This document shows positions 36,068 to 45,780 of a DNA stretch of 64,000 nt, one piece after another (position 1 is the first letter of the stretch; every line of letters starts with the position of its first letter). Under the pieces are notes generated by a model that had not been told where the DNA came from, searched no databases, and saw nothing but the letters and a program-made list of their open reading frames with translations. The DNA is from Aliishimia sp963678085 (GTDB taxonomy: Bacteria > Pseudomonadota > Alphaproteobacteria > Rhodobacterales > Rhodobacteraceae): positions 2,542,001 through 2,606,000 of the forward strand of contig OY782680.1 in assembly GCA_963678085.1 (NCBI GenBank), in the 5' to 3' direction. The translations under genes were made by a program, and so were the position numbers.

Positions 36068-36763
36068 TTAAACCGAAACCTGTGCCAGTATGTCCGCCCG
36101 TTTGGCGGGGTCTTTGCGCCCGGCGAAGCGGACCTCTCCGCGCTGCAGCACAACGATCTGATCGGCAAGGTCAAAGGCAAAGTCGAAATACTGCTCCACC
36201 AGCACGATCGCCATGTCGCCCCGCGCGCGCAGCAACGTGATGACGCGCCCGATTTGTTGGATGATATTGGGCTGAATGCCTTCCGTGGGCTCGTCCAGCA
36301 ACAACAGTTTGGGCCGCGCAATCAGGGCACGGGCGATGGCCAGTTGCTGTTGTTGACCGCCGGACAGATCGCCGCCGCGCCGATCCAGGAAGTCCCTGAG
36401 GATCGGAAACAGATCAAAGATTTCATCTGGTACGCGGTGATCGCTTTTGGGCAGGCAGGCAAAGCCGGTTTCAAGGTTCTCGCGCACTGTCAGCAGCGGG
36501 AAAATCTCGCGCCCCTGGGGAACGATGCCGACTCCTTTGTGCGCGAGCGCATGGGCGGACAGCACGCCCAGATCCTCGCCATCCAGCTTCATACCCCCGC
36601 CAGAGCGTGGATGCTGGCCGGAAATGGCGCGCATCAGACTGGTTTTGCCGACGCCATTGGTGCCCATGACACAGGTAATTTCCCCTGCTTTGGCCTGCAT
36701 AGAAATGCCGTTCAGGATTTGCGAATGCCCGTAGTGCAGGGTCAGATTGTCGAGGTTCAACAT
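36068..36763 (-). CDS. urtE: Urea ABC transporter ATP-binding subunit UrtE
   Basis: 231 residues with Walker A GTNGVGKTS, signature LSGGQQQQLAIARAL, and Walker B LLLLDEPTEGIQPN. The EGIQPNIIQQI stretch after Walker B is typical of UrtE and separates it from LivF. It pairs with UrtD to energise high-affinity urea uptake. It is the last gene of urtABCDE, 3 bases from urtD. Confidence 0.93.
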   Translation of the reverse strand: MLNLDNLTLHYGHSQILNGISMQAKAGEITCVMGTNGVGKTSLMRAISGQHPRSGGGMKLDGEDLGVLSAHALAHKGVGIVPQGREIFPLLTVRENLETGFACLPKSDHRVPDEIFDLFPILRDFLDRRGGDLSGGQQQQLAIARALIARPKLLLLDEPTEGIQPNIIQQIGRVITLLRARGDMAIVLVEQYFDFAFDLADQIVVLQRGEVRFAGRKDPAKRADILAQVSV

Positions 36764-36766
36764 GGC

Positions 36767-37507
36767 TTAGCGCCCCAGATAGACGTCAATGACGTGTTGG
36801 TTGGATGTCACATGTTCAAGACTGCCTTCGGCCAGAACCGACCCTTCGTGGAGGACTGTGACACGACAGTTCAGGCGTCGCACGAACTCCATGTCATGTT
36901 CCACCACCACGACGGCGCGGGTTTTGGCGGCCTCGACCAAAAGATCGGTTGTGTGTTCGCGCTCCGCCGGGGTCATGCCAGCCGCGGGTTCATCGACCAG
37001 AAGCAACCGTGGCTCCTGCGCCAGCAGCATGCCAATTTCCAGCCATTGTTTCTGCCCATGGCTCAGCTCGCCCGATTTGCGTTCCAGCGCGTCTGACAGG
37101 CCGACTTCGCCCGCCAGGGCCTCAACCTTTTCCTGATCCGCCACGCTCGGCCGGTAGAACAGAACCGCAAAGGGACCGCGATCATTGCGCAAAGCCATCA
37201 GAAGATTTTCGCGCACGCTCTGGTCTTCGAACACGGTGGGTTTCTGAAACTTGCGCCCCACGCCCGCACGCGCAATTGCAGCCTCGGACAGGCCGAGAAG
37301 AGAGATGCTTTTCTCGCCCCAAATCACACGGCCTTCGTCGGGTCGCGTCTTGCCGGTGACAATATCCATAAAGGTGGTCTTGCCCGCGCCATTCGGGCCT
37401 ATGATGGCACGCAATTCGTTGGAGCCGATCCGAAAAGACAAATTGTTGATGGCACGGAAGCCATCAAAGCTGACGGAAACCCCGGAAACCTCAAGAAGCG
37501 TGCTCAT
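36767..37507 (-). CDS. urtD: Urea ABC transporter ATP-binding subunit UrtD
   Basis: 246 residues with Walker A GPNGAGKTTFMDIVTGKTRPD, as in LivG-type ATPases of the urea system, and signature LSHGQKQWLEIGMLL. The WLEIGML variant after the signature is characteristic of UrtD. Walker B reads LLLVDEPAAGMT. It overlaps urtC by four bases. Confidence 0.93.
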   Translation of the reverse strand: MSTLLEVSGVSVSFDGFRAINNLSFRIGSNELRAIIGPNGAGKTTFMDIVTGKTRPDEGRVIWGEKSISLLGLSEAAIARAGVGRKFQKPTVFEDQSVRENLLMALRNDRGPFAVLFYRPSVADQEKVEALAGEVGLSDALERKSGELSHGQKQWLEIGMLLAQEPRLLLVDEPAAGMTPAEREHTTDLLVEAAKTRAVVVVEHDMEFVRRLNCRVTVLHEGSVLAEGSLEHVTSNQHVIDVYLGR

Positions 37508-38736
37508 TTCCGGGCCTCCTTTTCGCGCAGGCTGCCCATATCGGGGCCAAGGTCCGCCCCGTGGCGGTTGGGCGCGCGGCGATCATTGATCAGGTCAACC
37601 AGCCCGCCCATGCCCTTGGGTGCGAACAACGTGACAAGGACGAAACTCAGCCCCAACACGATCAGCCACCAATCAACCCATTTGATGGTGTAAAAACCAA
37701 GGGTGATGTCAGGAGCCTGCCCGCCGGTGAACCAGCTGGACACAAGGCTGACAAACATCGCGCCAATAACTGCGCCATAGAGCCGCCCGCGCCCGCCGAT
37801 GGCGACCCAGACCGCCAGATAGATCGAGGCGATAGGTGCGATTTCCGCCGGGTTAATGATACCCGCCTGCGGGTAATAGAGCGCGCCCGCAATGCCCGCG
37901 ATCATCGCTGTCACGGTAAACAAGAACAGCTTGTAACCCTCGACTGAGTAGCCAAGGAAACGAACACGCGCTTCGTTGTCGCGGATGCCGCGAATGACCG
38001 AGCCGAACTTGCCCGACACGATCCACGCCGCCAGCACGTAACCCAAGGCAAGTGCAAGGGCCGAGGCCCAGAGGAACCACACCGACATGATCGATTGCGG
38101 CACATGGTCCATACCTGGCAGGTTTTGCAGGCCCGACAAGCCGTTATTGCCGCGCAGGCCACTGTCGTTCTGGAACAGGTAAAGCGCCAGTGCCAATGTC
38201 ATCGCCTGCGTTAGGATCGAAAGGTAAACCCCGGTTACGCGGCTTCGAAACGCCAGCCAGCCAAAAACCAGCGCCAGCGCTCCGGGGACAAGAACAACAA
38301 GCAACGACTGTAAGAACAGGCTGTCAGCAAAGGTCCAGATCACAGGGAATTCGCTGGAGCCGACCACGCCAAAGATCTGGTTGCCGATGGCGTCGCTGAT
38401 TTCCTGCGGCGTTGGGGGGATCAAGGCCTCGGCCAGCGACGCTTCCACGATGCCACGGGTGCGCTCATACATCAGCCACATGCCAATCATGTAGCCACCG
38501 AGGCCAAAGAAGGCAAAATGCCCAAGGCTCAAGACCCCTGCATACCCCCAGACAAGGTCCATCGCCACAGCGACCAGCGCCAGGCACAGCGTCTTGCCCA
38601 GAGTTTTGACGAAAGAGGTCGAGATGATGCCGACCCCCATGCCTTCGGAGAGAACCGTTACGAGCACTGTGAACAGGCCAAGCAGCGCAAGGAAGATCAG
38701 CACCGATGGCTGGCGGATAAACATAGTGTTCTGCAT
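37504..38736 (-). CDS. urtC: Urea ABC transporter permease UrtC
   Basis: 410 residues, longer than LivM as usual for UrtC, with about ten membrane segments. LGHFAFFGLGGYMIGMWLMYE and the IRDNEARVRFLGYSVEGYKLF loop are the standard LivM-type motifs. The C-terminal charged tail (about 30 residues) is also typical. It forms the channel with UrtB, whose gene ends three bases upstream. Confidence 0.93.
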   Translation of the reverse strand: MQNTMFIRQPSVLIFLALLGLFTVLVTVLSEGMGVGIISTSFVKTLGKTLCLALVAVAMDLVWGYAGVLSLGHFAFFGLGGYMIGMWLMYERTRGIVEASLAEALIPPTPQEISDAIGNQIFGVVGSSEFPVIWTFADSLFLQSLLVVLVPGALALVFGWLAFRSRVTGVYLSILTQAMTLALALYLFQNDSGLRGNNGLSGLQNLPGMDHVPQSIMSVWFLWASALALALGYVLAAWIVSGKFGSVIRGIRDNEARVRFLGYSVEGYKLFLFTVTAMIAGIAGALYYPQAGIINPAEIAPIASIYLAVWVAIGGRGRLYGAVIGAMFVSLVSSWFTGGQAPDITLGFYTIKWVDWWLIVLGLSFVLVTLFAPKGMGGLVDLINDRRAPNRHGADLGPDMGSLREKEARK

Positions 38737-38739
38737 AGC

Positions 38740-40695
38740 CTAATCCCCCGCCGCGCGCCCTTTGAGGGCGATGATGCCCCTGGGCCGAAACTGGATGAAG
38801 ATGATGATAAAGATGATCATATAGGTCTGCGCCGCCAGCGTGTTGGACGGGTTTAGCCATTCGATCCCTTTCTGCATGAACCCGATCATCGTAGCACCCG
38901 CCAGCGTGCCCCAGATATTGCCAACACCGCCGACGACCACGGTCATAAAGCTCTGTACGATGTAGTCATTGCCCAGTTCCGAGGTGACCTTAGCAAACAG
39001 GCCAATCGCCACGCCTGCAATCCCGGCGATGCCAGACCCAAGTCCAAAGGTCAGCATGTTCACCCGATCCGGGTTGATCCCCATGCTGGCCGCCATGCGG
39101 CGGTTTTGGGTAACGGCGCGGGTTTCAAGGCCCAGACGGGTGCGCTTCATCAGGACCAAGAAGAAGGCAAGGAACACCAGCGCGAGCACAAAGATCGCGA
39201 TGCGGATATAACTGATAGACACCACGTCATTCACGACCCACGCCCCATCGAGCCAGCCCGGCGCAGTCAAAGGGCGGGCCTGCGTGCCAAAGATGTTCTT
39301 TGCCAGTTGTTGCAGAGCAATGGAAATCCCAAAGGTTGCCAAGAGCGTTTCCAGCGGGCGGTTATAGAGCCAGCGGATCACCAGTCGCTCCATCGCGACA
39401 CCAGCAGCAAAGGTCACGGCAAAGGCCAGCGGCACCGCCAGCAAGATCGACACCGTGTGGTTCGGGATCACTTGCTGCACCACGAAGCCGGTATAGGCGC
39501 CCATCATGATAAATTCGCCATGAGCCATGTTGATCACACCCATCACTCCAAAGGTGATGGCCAGCCCGATCGCGGCAAGGAAATAGATCGACGCCAGCGA
39601 CAAGGCGTCCAATGTCAGGTCGATGCCTTGGTTCAGAGCAAGCTTGGCCTCAATTGCCTTCAGCGCATCACTGGCCGCGCTGGTCACGGCTTTCGAAGGC
39701 TCGTCATAGATATCGACAATCTGGAACCGGGCGCGCGTGCCCGCAATATCCTGTTGTGTGACCAAGGGCGGAACGAGACCCTGTTCAGCCAACGCTGCAT
39801 AGGCACGGGTGCGGGCGGCATCGGTGTTTAACTGCGCAATAGGGATGCCACCAACCTTGCCGCCGTCGATATGTTCACTCAGGATCGCGCGGATGTCGCC
39901 GCCGGTCAGGCGCGCAGGGGCTTTGCCTGCGGCGACGAGGAGGTCATAGGCCGCGATGTCTGTCAACTCTGGCAGGCCTGCACTGTTCTGGTCTGCAGGG
40001 ATGTCGCCTTCGAACACCTGTCTTGTCGTGGTCAGCAACCGGTTGAGCGTGGCGCGCAGATCCAGTCCCATATCGCCGGACATGGCGGCGATAGCTGCGA
40101 CGCGGGCGGCCTCGTCTGGATCAAAGGAAATGGTCAGAAGGCGCTCCAGCCGGGCTTTGCGGACGCGCAGCTCTGCGTCGGTTTCACCGTCGATTGATGC
40201 ACGTAACGGGTCAAGCAGCGCCGGCTCCGGGTCGCGTTCAATGGCATCGAGCGCAGCTGAGCGGCGGGCGGGGTCTGGATCCAATAGTTGGAATCTCACC
40301 AGCGCGGTGGCGATCATCGCGCGCACGCCGCTATTGGGCTTGACCTGTTTGAGCTCTGTCTTAGGGAGTTCAGCGATCAGTTCACCAGTATCCAGATCGA
40401 ACAGCCGGTAGGTCTTACTGTCGAGCTTTTCGCCACGAAAGAACAGCCCGTCTGATTTGCGCCACCAAAGTTCCTTGGCCTGCCAAAACTGCAACAGATC
40501 CTGCGCCTGTTCCAACCCGCTATCGGCCACGGCGGCAATCACCGGCGCGATGGTCTTGCGCGAACTTTTGACGATCAGCTCGGCGTGGGTTTGCAGCAAA
40601 TCTTGCGCTGGCGTGTCTTGAGCCTGCGTATCTTGGGCCTGCGCAACCAGCGCCCAGCCAAGTAGCGCCAGAACGGCCAGAAAAATGCGTGTCAT
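38740..40695 (-). CDS. urtB: Urea ABC transporter permease UrtB (with long N-terminal extension)
   Basis: 651 residues. A signal peptide (FLAVLALLGWALVAQA) and a helical, HEAT-like periplasmic region of about 320 residues precede the LivH-type permease domain (GLAITFGVMGVINMAHGEFIMMG near residue 375; QNRRMAASMGINPDRVN loop). The N-terminal extension is a known trait of UrtB in proteobacteria and is not seen in LivH. The extension's role is not known. Confidence 0.93.
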   Translation of the reverse strand: MTRIFLAVLALLGWALVAQAQDTQAQDTPAQDLLQTHAELIVKSSRKTIAPVIAAVADSGLEQAQDLLQFWQAKELWWRKSDGLFFRGEKLDSKTYRLFDLDTGELIAELPKTELKQVKPNSGVRAMIATALVRFQLLDPDPARRSAALDAIERDPEPALLDPLRASIDGETDAELRVRKARLERLLTISFDPDEAARVAAIAAMSGDMGLDLRATLNRLLTTTRQVFEGDIPADQNSAGLPELTDIAAYDLLVAAGKAPARLTGGDIRAILSEHIDGGKVGGIPIAQLNTDAARTRAYAALAEQGLVPPLVTQQDIAGTRARFQIVDIYDEPSKAVTSAASDALKAIEAKLALNQGIDLTLDALSLASIYFLAAIGLAITFGVMGVINMAHGEFIMMGAYTGFVVQQVIPNHTVSILLAVPLAFAVTFAAGVAMERLVIRWLYNRPLETLLATFGISIALQQLAKNIFGTQARPLTAPGWLDGAWVVNDVVSISYIRIAIFVLALVFLAFFLVLMKRTRLGLETRAVTQNRRMAASMGINPDRVNMLTFGLGSGIAGIAGVAIGLFAKVTSELGNDYIVQSFMTVVVGGVGNIWGTLAGATMIGFMQKGIEWLNPSNTLAAQTYMIIFIIIFIQFRPRGIIALKGRAAGD

Positions 40696-40760
40696 ATCGG
40701 AGAAATCCCTGGGGTGGGTGGCAGAGGGAGCCTCCCCCTCTGCTGTCTTCTTTGATCAGA

Positions 40761-42044
40761 TCAGTAGTTCGACTTGATCTGTACGCAGGTGCTGGTCTCG
40801 GTGTTGTACATACCGCAGCCCAGATCTTTCCAGTCGGACTTCAGCACAGCTGATTCCGGCAGGAAGTCGGTCCAAGCGTCGCCCGGCACTTCGCTGGTCT
40901 GGCTGATGATGTCGAACTGCCCGTCTTCAAGAATCTCGCCAATCAGCACAGGCTTGGCGAGGTGGTGGTTGGGCAGCATCACGGCGGTGCCGCCAGTCAG
41001 GTTAGGAAATTCCTGCCCGTACATAGCAGCGCGCACTGCGTCCACATCGGTGCTGCCCGCCGCTTCGACCGCGTTCACCCACATGTTGAAGCCGATGTAA
41101 TGCGCCTCCATCGGGTCGTTAGTCACACGCTCGTCGCCCATTTTGGCCTTCCAAGCGTCAATAAATTCAGCATTGGCATCGGATTCCGCTGACTGGAAAT
41201 AGTTCCACGCCGCGAGGTGGCCAACAAGGTTCGATGTGTCCAGCCCCGACAGCTCCTCTTCACCGACCGAAAAGGCAACGACCGGGATATCATCCGCAGA
41301 AACACCCGCTGCAGCCAGTTCCTTGTAGAATCCGATATTGGCGTCGCCGTTGATGGTGGAAATCACGCCGACCTTCTTGCCGTCCGCACCCAGGGCGACC
41401 ACGTCAGCCACGATCTTAGACCAGTCAGAATGGCCAAACGGGGTGTAGTTGACGAAAATATCGTCCGTCGCGATCCCCTTATCCTTGAGATAGCTTTCAA
41501 GGATGTTGTTCGTGGTGCGCGGATAGACATAGTCGGTGCCCAGAAGGGCGAATTTTTCAACCCCCAATTCGTCCAGGAAATAATCCGTTGCCGGAATCGC
41601 CTGCTGGTTCGGAGCGGCCCCGGTGTAGAACACGTTTTTCGAACTTTCTTCGCCCTCGTACTGAACAGGATAGAATAGCAGACCGTTCAGCTCTTCGATC
41701 ACCGGCAAAACAGATTTACGGGAAACGCTGGTCCAGTTGCCAAAAATCACGTCAACTTCGTGCACGGTCAGCAATTCGCGCGCCTTTTCCGCAAAAAGCG
41801 GCCAATCCGAGGCCGGATCGACCACCGCCGCCTCTAGCTGACATCCCAGCACGCCTCCCTTGGCGTTTTGCTGCTCCACCAGCATCAGCATGGTATCCTT
41901 CAAGGTGGTTTCCGAAATCGCCATAGTCCCGGACAGGGAATGCAGAACCCCCACCTTGATCGGGCAATCAGCGGCATTGGCCAGACTGGACAGGGTAAGA
42001 ACCGCCGTGCTGGCAGCAAGGGTGGTTTTCATGAAACTCATCAT
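40761..42044 (-). CDS. urtA: Urea ABC transporter substrate-binding protein UrtA
   Basis: 427 residues from ATG 42044 (42041 is the next codon), with GAGGAGAG upstream and a signal peptide (TTLAASTAVLTLSSLANA). IKVGVLHSLSGTMAISE and FYPVQYEGEESSKNVFYTGA are typical of UrtA, which binds urea in the periplasm. It is the first gene of the operon and its promoter region is shared with the divergent ure cluster. Confidence 0.95.
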   Translation of the reverse strand: MMSFMKTTLAASTAVLTLSSLANAADCPIKVGVLHSLSGTMAISETTLKDTMLMLVEQQNAKGGVLGCQLEAAVVDPASDWPLFAEKARELLTVHEVDVIFGNWTSVSRKSVLPVIEELNGLLFYPVQYEGEESSKNVFYTGAAPNQQAIPATDYFLDELGVEKFALLGTDYVYPRTTNNILESYLKDKGIATDDIFVNYTPFGHSDWSKIVADVVALGADGKKVGVISTINGDANIGFYKELAAAGVSADDIPVVAFSVGEEELSGLDTSNLVGHLAAWNYFQSAESDANAEFIDAWKAKMGDERVTNDPMEAHYIGFNMWVNAVEAAGSTDVDAVRAAMYGQEFPNLTGGTAVMLPNHHLAKPVLIGEILEDGQFDIISQTSEVPGDAWTDFLPESAVLKSDWKDLGCGMYNTETSTCVQIKSNY

Positions 42045-42083
42045 TTCTCTCCTCGCGGAGCCCATGGCGGTAATGCTTGCCAT

Positions 42084-42099
42084 AGCAAGTGATCACCCA
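42084..42099 (-). promoter_or_regulatory. Candidate sigma-54 promoter of urtA
   Basis: On the minus strand the bases read TGGGTGATCACTTGCT: GG and GC are 10 bases apart and the -12 box TTGCT is exact, while the rest of the -24 box is weak. It lies about 40 bases before the urtA start. Sigma-54/NtrC control is known for nitrogen-scavenging operons. A GCAAC/GTTGC inverted repeat at about 42112-42126 could be an activator site. Confidence 0.4.
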
Positions 42100-42383
42100 T
42101 ACCAATGGCCCCGCAACTTCGTGTTGCATCCGTGTGGCGGCCGGTCTGAGCTCCACTTCGTCTGGCCGTCACACACCCGATTTTCAATCTTGCGATCTGA
42201 CGGGCAGGCTCAAGATTTCTGCGCCGCAGCAAGTTGGCAATCACTAACGCTGGATTAATATCTAGAAACCCGAAATTCGATCAAAATTTATGCAACAACG
42301 TAATTTTTGGTGAATTAATGCGCATTCTTTCAGGGGCTAGCCAACCTATTGAAGGAATTTCATGGCCTTTAACCGGGGAAATA

Positions 42384-43262
42384 ATGAAAACAAAACCGAA
42401 ATCGACGCCAATGGAGCCGCAGATTATACAGTCTTCCGTCATATCCCAGGCAACGGCCACGCCTGTCCAACCCCGCGCGCTCGGTAAGGTGAATCTGTCT
42501 GTGAAACCTTATCGGGCGCGGTCAGAAATTGAGGAACTGCGGCAATCCGGGTCTCTGAAATGTCTGTTTCCACGCCGCAGCAGCGACAGGCTGGAGGCTG
42601 TAATGGTCAATACGGCAGGTGGTGTGACCGGAGGGGACCGTTTCATCTGCCGCGCCCATACCCTGCCAGGCACTGGCCTGACTCTGACGACCCAAACCGC
42701 TGAACGTGCTTATCGCGCCCGCGCGCCAGAAATCGGGCGGATAGATACCCATCTGGCCCTCGAAGCAGGGTCGGTGATGAATTGGCTACCACAGGAAACC
42801 ATCCTGTTCGAGGGCAGCGCTCTTCGGCGTAGCATGCGGATCGACATGGCAGCGGATGCACGGCTTTTGTTCTGTGAACCGGTGATCTTTGGCCGCATCG
42901 CAATGGGGGAAACTCTACACGATGTGCGCTTCTATGACCGGGTCGAGATCCATCGCGATGGTGCCCTGGCCTATCTGGACGCTGTCCGGCTAGAGAATAA
43001 TGTGCAAGCACAGCTGGATCGCCCAGGTGTTGCGGCTGGCGCGCGCGCAATGGCGGCGCTGGTCTATATCGCCCCCGACGCCGAGGCACATCTGACCCCG
43101 ATCCGAGCGATGCTGCCCCGGGCAGCGGGCGCGAGCCTGCGCGCGCCTGACATGTTGGTGCTGCGCCTTATGGCGGCGGATGGCTTTGCCCTGCGCCAAA
43201 CTCTGATCCCGGTGCTGCACCGGCTTTATCGCACTGACCTCCCTCGATGCTGGATGATCTAA
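42384..43262 (+). CDS. ureD: Urease accessory protein UreD
   Basis: 292 residues from ATG 42384, close to the usual UreD length; the 50 extra upstream codons of the open frame look non-coding. NTAGGVTGGDRF near residue 76 is the UreD hallmark and is followed by LTTQTAERAYRA and WLPQETILFEG. UreD binds apo-urease and, with UreF and UreG, inserts nickel. It opens the plus-strand ure cluster and is divergent from urtA. Confidence 0.94.
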   Translation: MKTKPKSTPMEPQIIQSSVISQATATPVQPRALGKVNLSVKPYRARSEIEELRQSGSLKCLFPRRSSDRLEAVMVNTAGGVTGGDRFICRAHTLPGTGLTLTTQTAERAYRARAPEIGRIDTHLALEAGSVMNWLPQETILFEGSALRRSMRIDMAADARLLFCEPVIFGRIAMGETLHDVRFYDRVEIHRDGALAYLDAVRLENNVQAQLDRPGVAAGARAMAALVYIAPDAEAHLTPIRAMLPRAAGASLRAPDMLVLRLMAADGFALRQTLIPVLHRLYRTDLPRCWMI

Positions 43263-43263
43263 G

Positions 43264-43566
43264 ATGAACCTGACCCCAAGAGAAAAAGACAAACTCCTGA
43301 TCGCCATGGCCGCTGAAGTCGCCCGCAAACGGCTGGCGCGCGGTGTCAAGCTGAACCACCCCGAAGCAATCGCGCTGATCACCGATGCAGTGGTTGAGGG
43401 CGCGCGCGACGGGCGCAGCGTCGCAGACATGATGCAGGCCGGTGCCCATGTGATCACCCGCGAGCAATGCATGGAGGGCATCCCCGAGATGATCCACGAA
43501 GTGCAGGTCGAAGCCACCTTTCCCGACGGCACCAAACTGGTCACCGTTCACAACCCCATTCGTTAA
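43264..43566 (+). CDS. ureA: Urease gamma subunit
   Basis: 100 residues starting MNLTPREKDKLLIAMAAEVA, the invariant UreA opening, with LNHPEAIALI and EVQVEATFPDGTKLVT further on. It forms the (alpha-beta-gamma)3 enzyme with UreB and UreC. It starts one base after the ureD stop. Confidence 0.97.
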   Translation: MNLTPREKDKLLIAMAAEVARKRLARGVKLNHPEAIALITDAVVEGARDGRSVADMMQAGAHVITREQCMEGIPEMIHEVQVEATFPDGTKLVTVHNPIR

Positions 43567-43579
43567 TAGGAGACACCCA

Positions 43580-43735
43580 ATGAAATACGCTTTGCCCCTG
43601 ATGATCTTGTCCACCCCGGCGCTGGCTCATGGCGGGGCACATATGCACCCTCATGGCTCCGAAGGCTGGATCGTCGGTCTTGCGCTTGTGGTCCTTGTTG
43701 GCGTAGCCACCTTTGCCTTGAAGAGCACCAAATGA
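43580..43735 (+). CDS. Small His-rich membrane protein inside the urease operon
   Basis: A 51-residue frame from ATG 43580 with TAGGAGA eight bases upstream. The N-terminus MKYALPLMILSTPALA is signal-like, then comes HGGAHMHPHGSEGW with four histidines, and a single hydrophobic segment (IVGLALVVLVGVATFAL) ending in KSTK. Its stop overlaps the ureB start by four bases, which argues that it is real and coupled. The His-rich stretch suggests nickel handling. No function is known to me; related short frames occur between ureA and ureB in other roseobacters. Confidence 0.8.
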   Translation: MKYALPLMILSTPALAHGGAHMHPHGSEGWIVGLALVVLVGVATFALKSTK

Positions 43736-44037
43736 TTCCCGGCGAGTTGTTCCCTGCTCCGGGCACGCTAACCCTGAACGAGGGTGCAGAGGCGGTGGTG
43801 CTGATGGTCGCCAATACAGGTGACAGGCCCGTGCAGGTGGGCAGCCACTATCATTTTGCCGAAGCCAACAGCGCGCTTGATTTCGACCGGGACGCTGCGC
43901 GCGGGCGGCGTCTGGACATCGCTGCAGGCACCGCTGTGCGCTTCGAGCCGGGCCAGCGGCGCGAGGTGTCGCTGATCCCCATCGGAGGCGCGCGCCGGAT
44001 TTTCGGTTTCAATCAACAGGTGATGGGAGATCTCTAG
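43732..44037 (+). CDS. ureB: Urease beta subunit
   Basis: 101 residues starting MIPGELFPAPGTLTLNEG, with GDRPVQVGSHYHFAEAN and VRFEPGQRREVSLIPIGG, all standard for UreB. It ends directly before the ureC start and is coupled to the preceding 51-residue gene by an ATGA overlap. Confidence 0.97.
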   Translation: MIPGELFPAPGTLTLNEGAEAVVLMVANTGDRPVQVGSHYHFAEANSALDFDRDAARGRRLDIAAGTAVRFEPGQRREVSLIPIGGARRIFGFNQQVMGDL

Positions 44038-45750
44038 ATGCCAGCCACAATCTCACGCGCCGATCATGCGGCCATGTTCGGCCCCACCACAGGCGACCGC
44101 CTGCGCCTTGCCGATACCGATCTGATCATCGAGGTCGAGCGCGACCTGACCGGCCCATATGGCGAAGAGGTCAAGTTCGGCGGTGGCAAGGTGATCCGCG
44201 ACGGCATGGGCCAGGCTCAGACCACACGGGCCGACGGGGCGGTTGATACCGTCATCACCAACGCTCTGATCTTGGACCATTCGGGCATCTACAAGGCGGA
44301 TGTGGGGCTCAAGGACGGGCGTATCCACGCTATTGGTAAGGCGGGCAACCCAGATACCCAGCCCGGCGTCGATATTGTCATCGGTCCCGGCACCGAGGCG
44401 ATCGCAGGCGAGGGTCGCATCCTGACCGCTGGCGGATTTGACAGCCATATCCACTTTATCTGCCCACAGCAAATTGAGGATGCGCTGCATTCAGGCCTGA
44501 CCACCATGCTGGGCGGCGGCACCGGCCCGGCCCATGGCACGCTGGCCACCACATGCACACCGGGGCCTTGGCATATCGGCCGGATGCTGCAGGCGGCGGA
44601 TGCCTTTCCGATGAACCTCGCCTTTGCGGGCAAGGGCAATGCCTCCCTGCCCGATGCGCTGGTCGAACAGGTCAAAAGCGGCGCCTGCGCACTGAAACTG
44701 CACGAGGATTGGGGCACCACGCCCGGCGCGATTGATTGCTGCCTATCCGTGGCCGATGACATGGATGTTCAGGTGATGATCCACACTGATACGCTCAATG
44801 AATCGGGGTTCGTGGAAAACACCGTAAAGGCCATGAAAGGTCGCACCATCCATGCGTTTCATACCGAAGGCGCGGGCGGCGGCCATGCACCGGATATTAT
44901 CAAAATCTGCGGCGATGCCAATGTGCTGCCCTCGTCCACCAACCCCACGCGCCCCTTTACCGTGAACACGCTGGAAGAGCATTTGGATATGCTCATGGTG
45001 TGCCACCATCTAGACAAGTCGATCCCCGAAGACGTGGCCTTTGCCGAAAGCCGCATCCGCCGCGAGACGATTGCAGCCGAAGACATCCTGCACGACATGG
45101 GCGCGTTCAGCATCATCGCCTCGGACAGTCAGGCCATGGGCCGCGTGGGCGAGGTACTCATCCGCACTTGGCAAACCGCCGACAAGATGAAGAAACAACG
45201 CGGACGATTGGCTGAAGAACAGGGCGAGAACGACAATTTCCGCGTCCGTCGCTATATTGCGAAATACACAATCAACCCAGCGATTGCCCATGGTATCGGC
45301 CATGAGATCGGCAGTATTGAACCGGGCAAACGCGCTGATCTTGTGCTATGGAACCCGGCCTTCTTTGGGGTGAAGCCGGAAATGGTCCTGCTGGGCGGCA
45401 CAATCGCGATGGCGCAGATGGGCGACCCGAACGCCTCAATCCCAACGCCGCAGCCGGTCTATTCCCGGCCCATGTTCGGCGCTTATGGGCGCAGCGTAGA
45501 ACACTCGGCCGTCACCTTTGTGAGCGCCGCCGCGCAGGCCGAAGGGATCGGCGACGCACTGGGGCTGGCCAAGCAAACCATCGCCGTCACCAACACGCGC
45601 GACATCGGAAAATCCGACCTAATCCTGAACGACGCCCTGCCGCAGATCGAGGTAAATCCAGAAACCTACGAAGTGCGCGCCGATGGTGAATTGCTGACCT
45701 GCCAACCGGCGGAGGAACTGCCCATGGCCCAGCGGTATTTTCTGTTTTGA
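44038..45750 (+). CDS. ureC: Urease alpha (catalytic) subunit
   Basis: 570 residues. Hydrolyses urea at a di-nickel site. The bridging lysine lies in LKLHEDWG near residue 219, the HTD of MIHTDTLNESGF near 248, HTEGAGGGHAPDI near 277, and the flap motif MVCHHLD near 319. The end reads LPMAQRYFLF. That last stretch is found again twice downstream (46634-46694 and 47377-47421), so the 3' end of this gene has been copied. Confidence 0.98.
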   Translation: MPATISRADHAAMFGPTTGDRLRLADTDLIIEVERDLTGPYGEEVKFGGGKVIRDGMGQAQTTRADGAVDTVITNALILDHSGIYKADVGLKDGRIHAIGKAGNPDTQPGVDIVIGPGTEAIAGEGRILTAGGFDSHIHFICPQQIEDALHSGLTTMLGGGTGPAHGTLATTCTPGPWHIGRMLQAADAFPMNLAFAGKGNASLPDALVEQVKSGACALKLHEDWGTTPGAIDCCLSVADDMDVQVMIHTDTLNESGFVENTVKAMKGRTIHAFHTEGAGGGHAPDIIKICGDANVLPSSTNPTRPFTVNTLEEHLDMLMVCHHLDKSIPEDVAFAESRIRRETIAAEDILHDMGAFSIIASDSQAMGRVGEVLIRTWQTADKMKKQRGRLAEEQGENDNFRVRRYIAKYTINPAIAHGIGHEIGSIEPGKRADLVLWNPAFFGVKPEMVLLGGTIAMAQMGDPNASIPTPQPVYSRPMFGAYGRSVEHSAVTFVSAAAQAEGIGDALGLAKQTIAVTNTRDIGKSDLILNDALPQIEVNPETYEVRADGELLTCQPAEELPMAQRYFLF

Positions 45751-45780
45751 CACCCCTCTCGGGGCACGAAGCGCCCGAAT

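Noticed and set aside
39106..39831. 241-residue plus-strand open frame in urtB
   Set aside because: Antisense of urtB; composition is that of a shadow frame and no start or family supports it.
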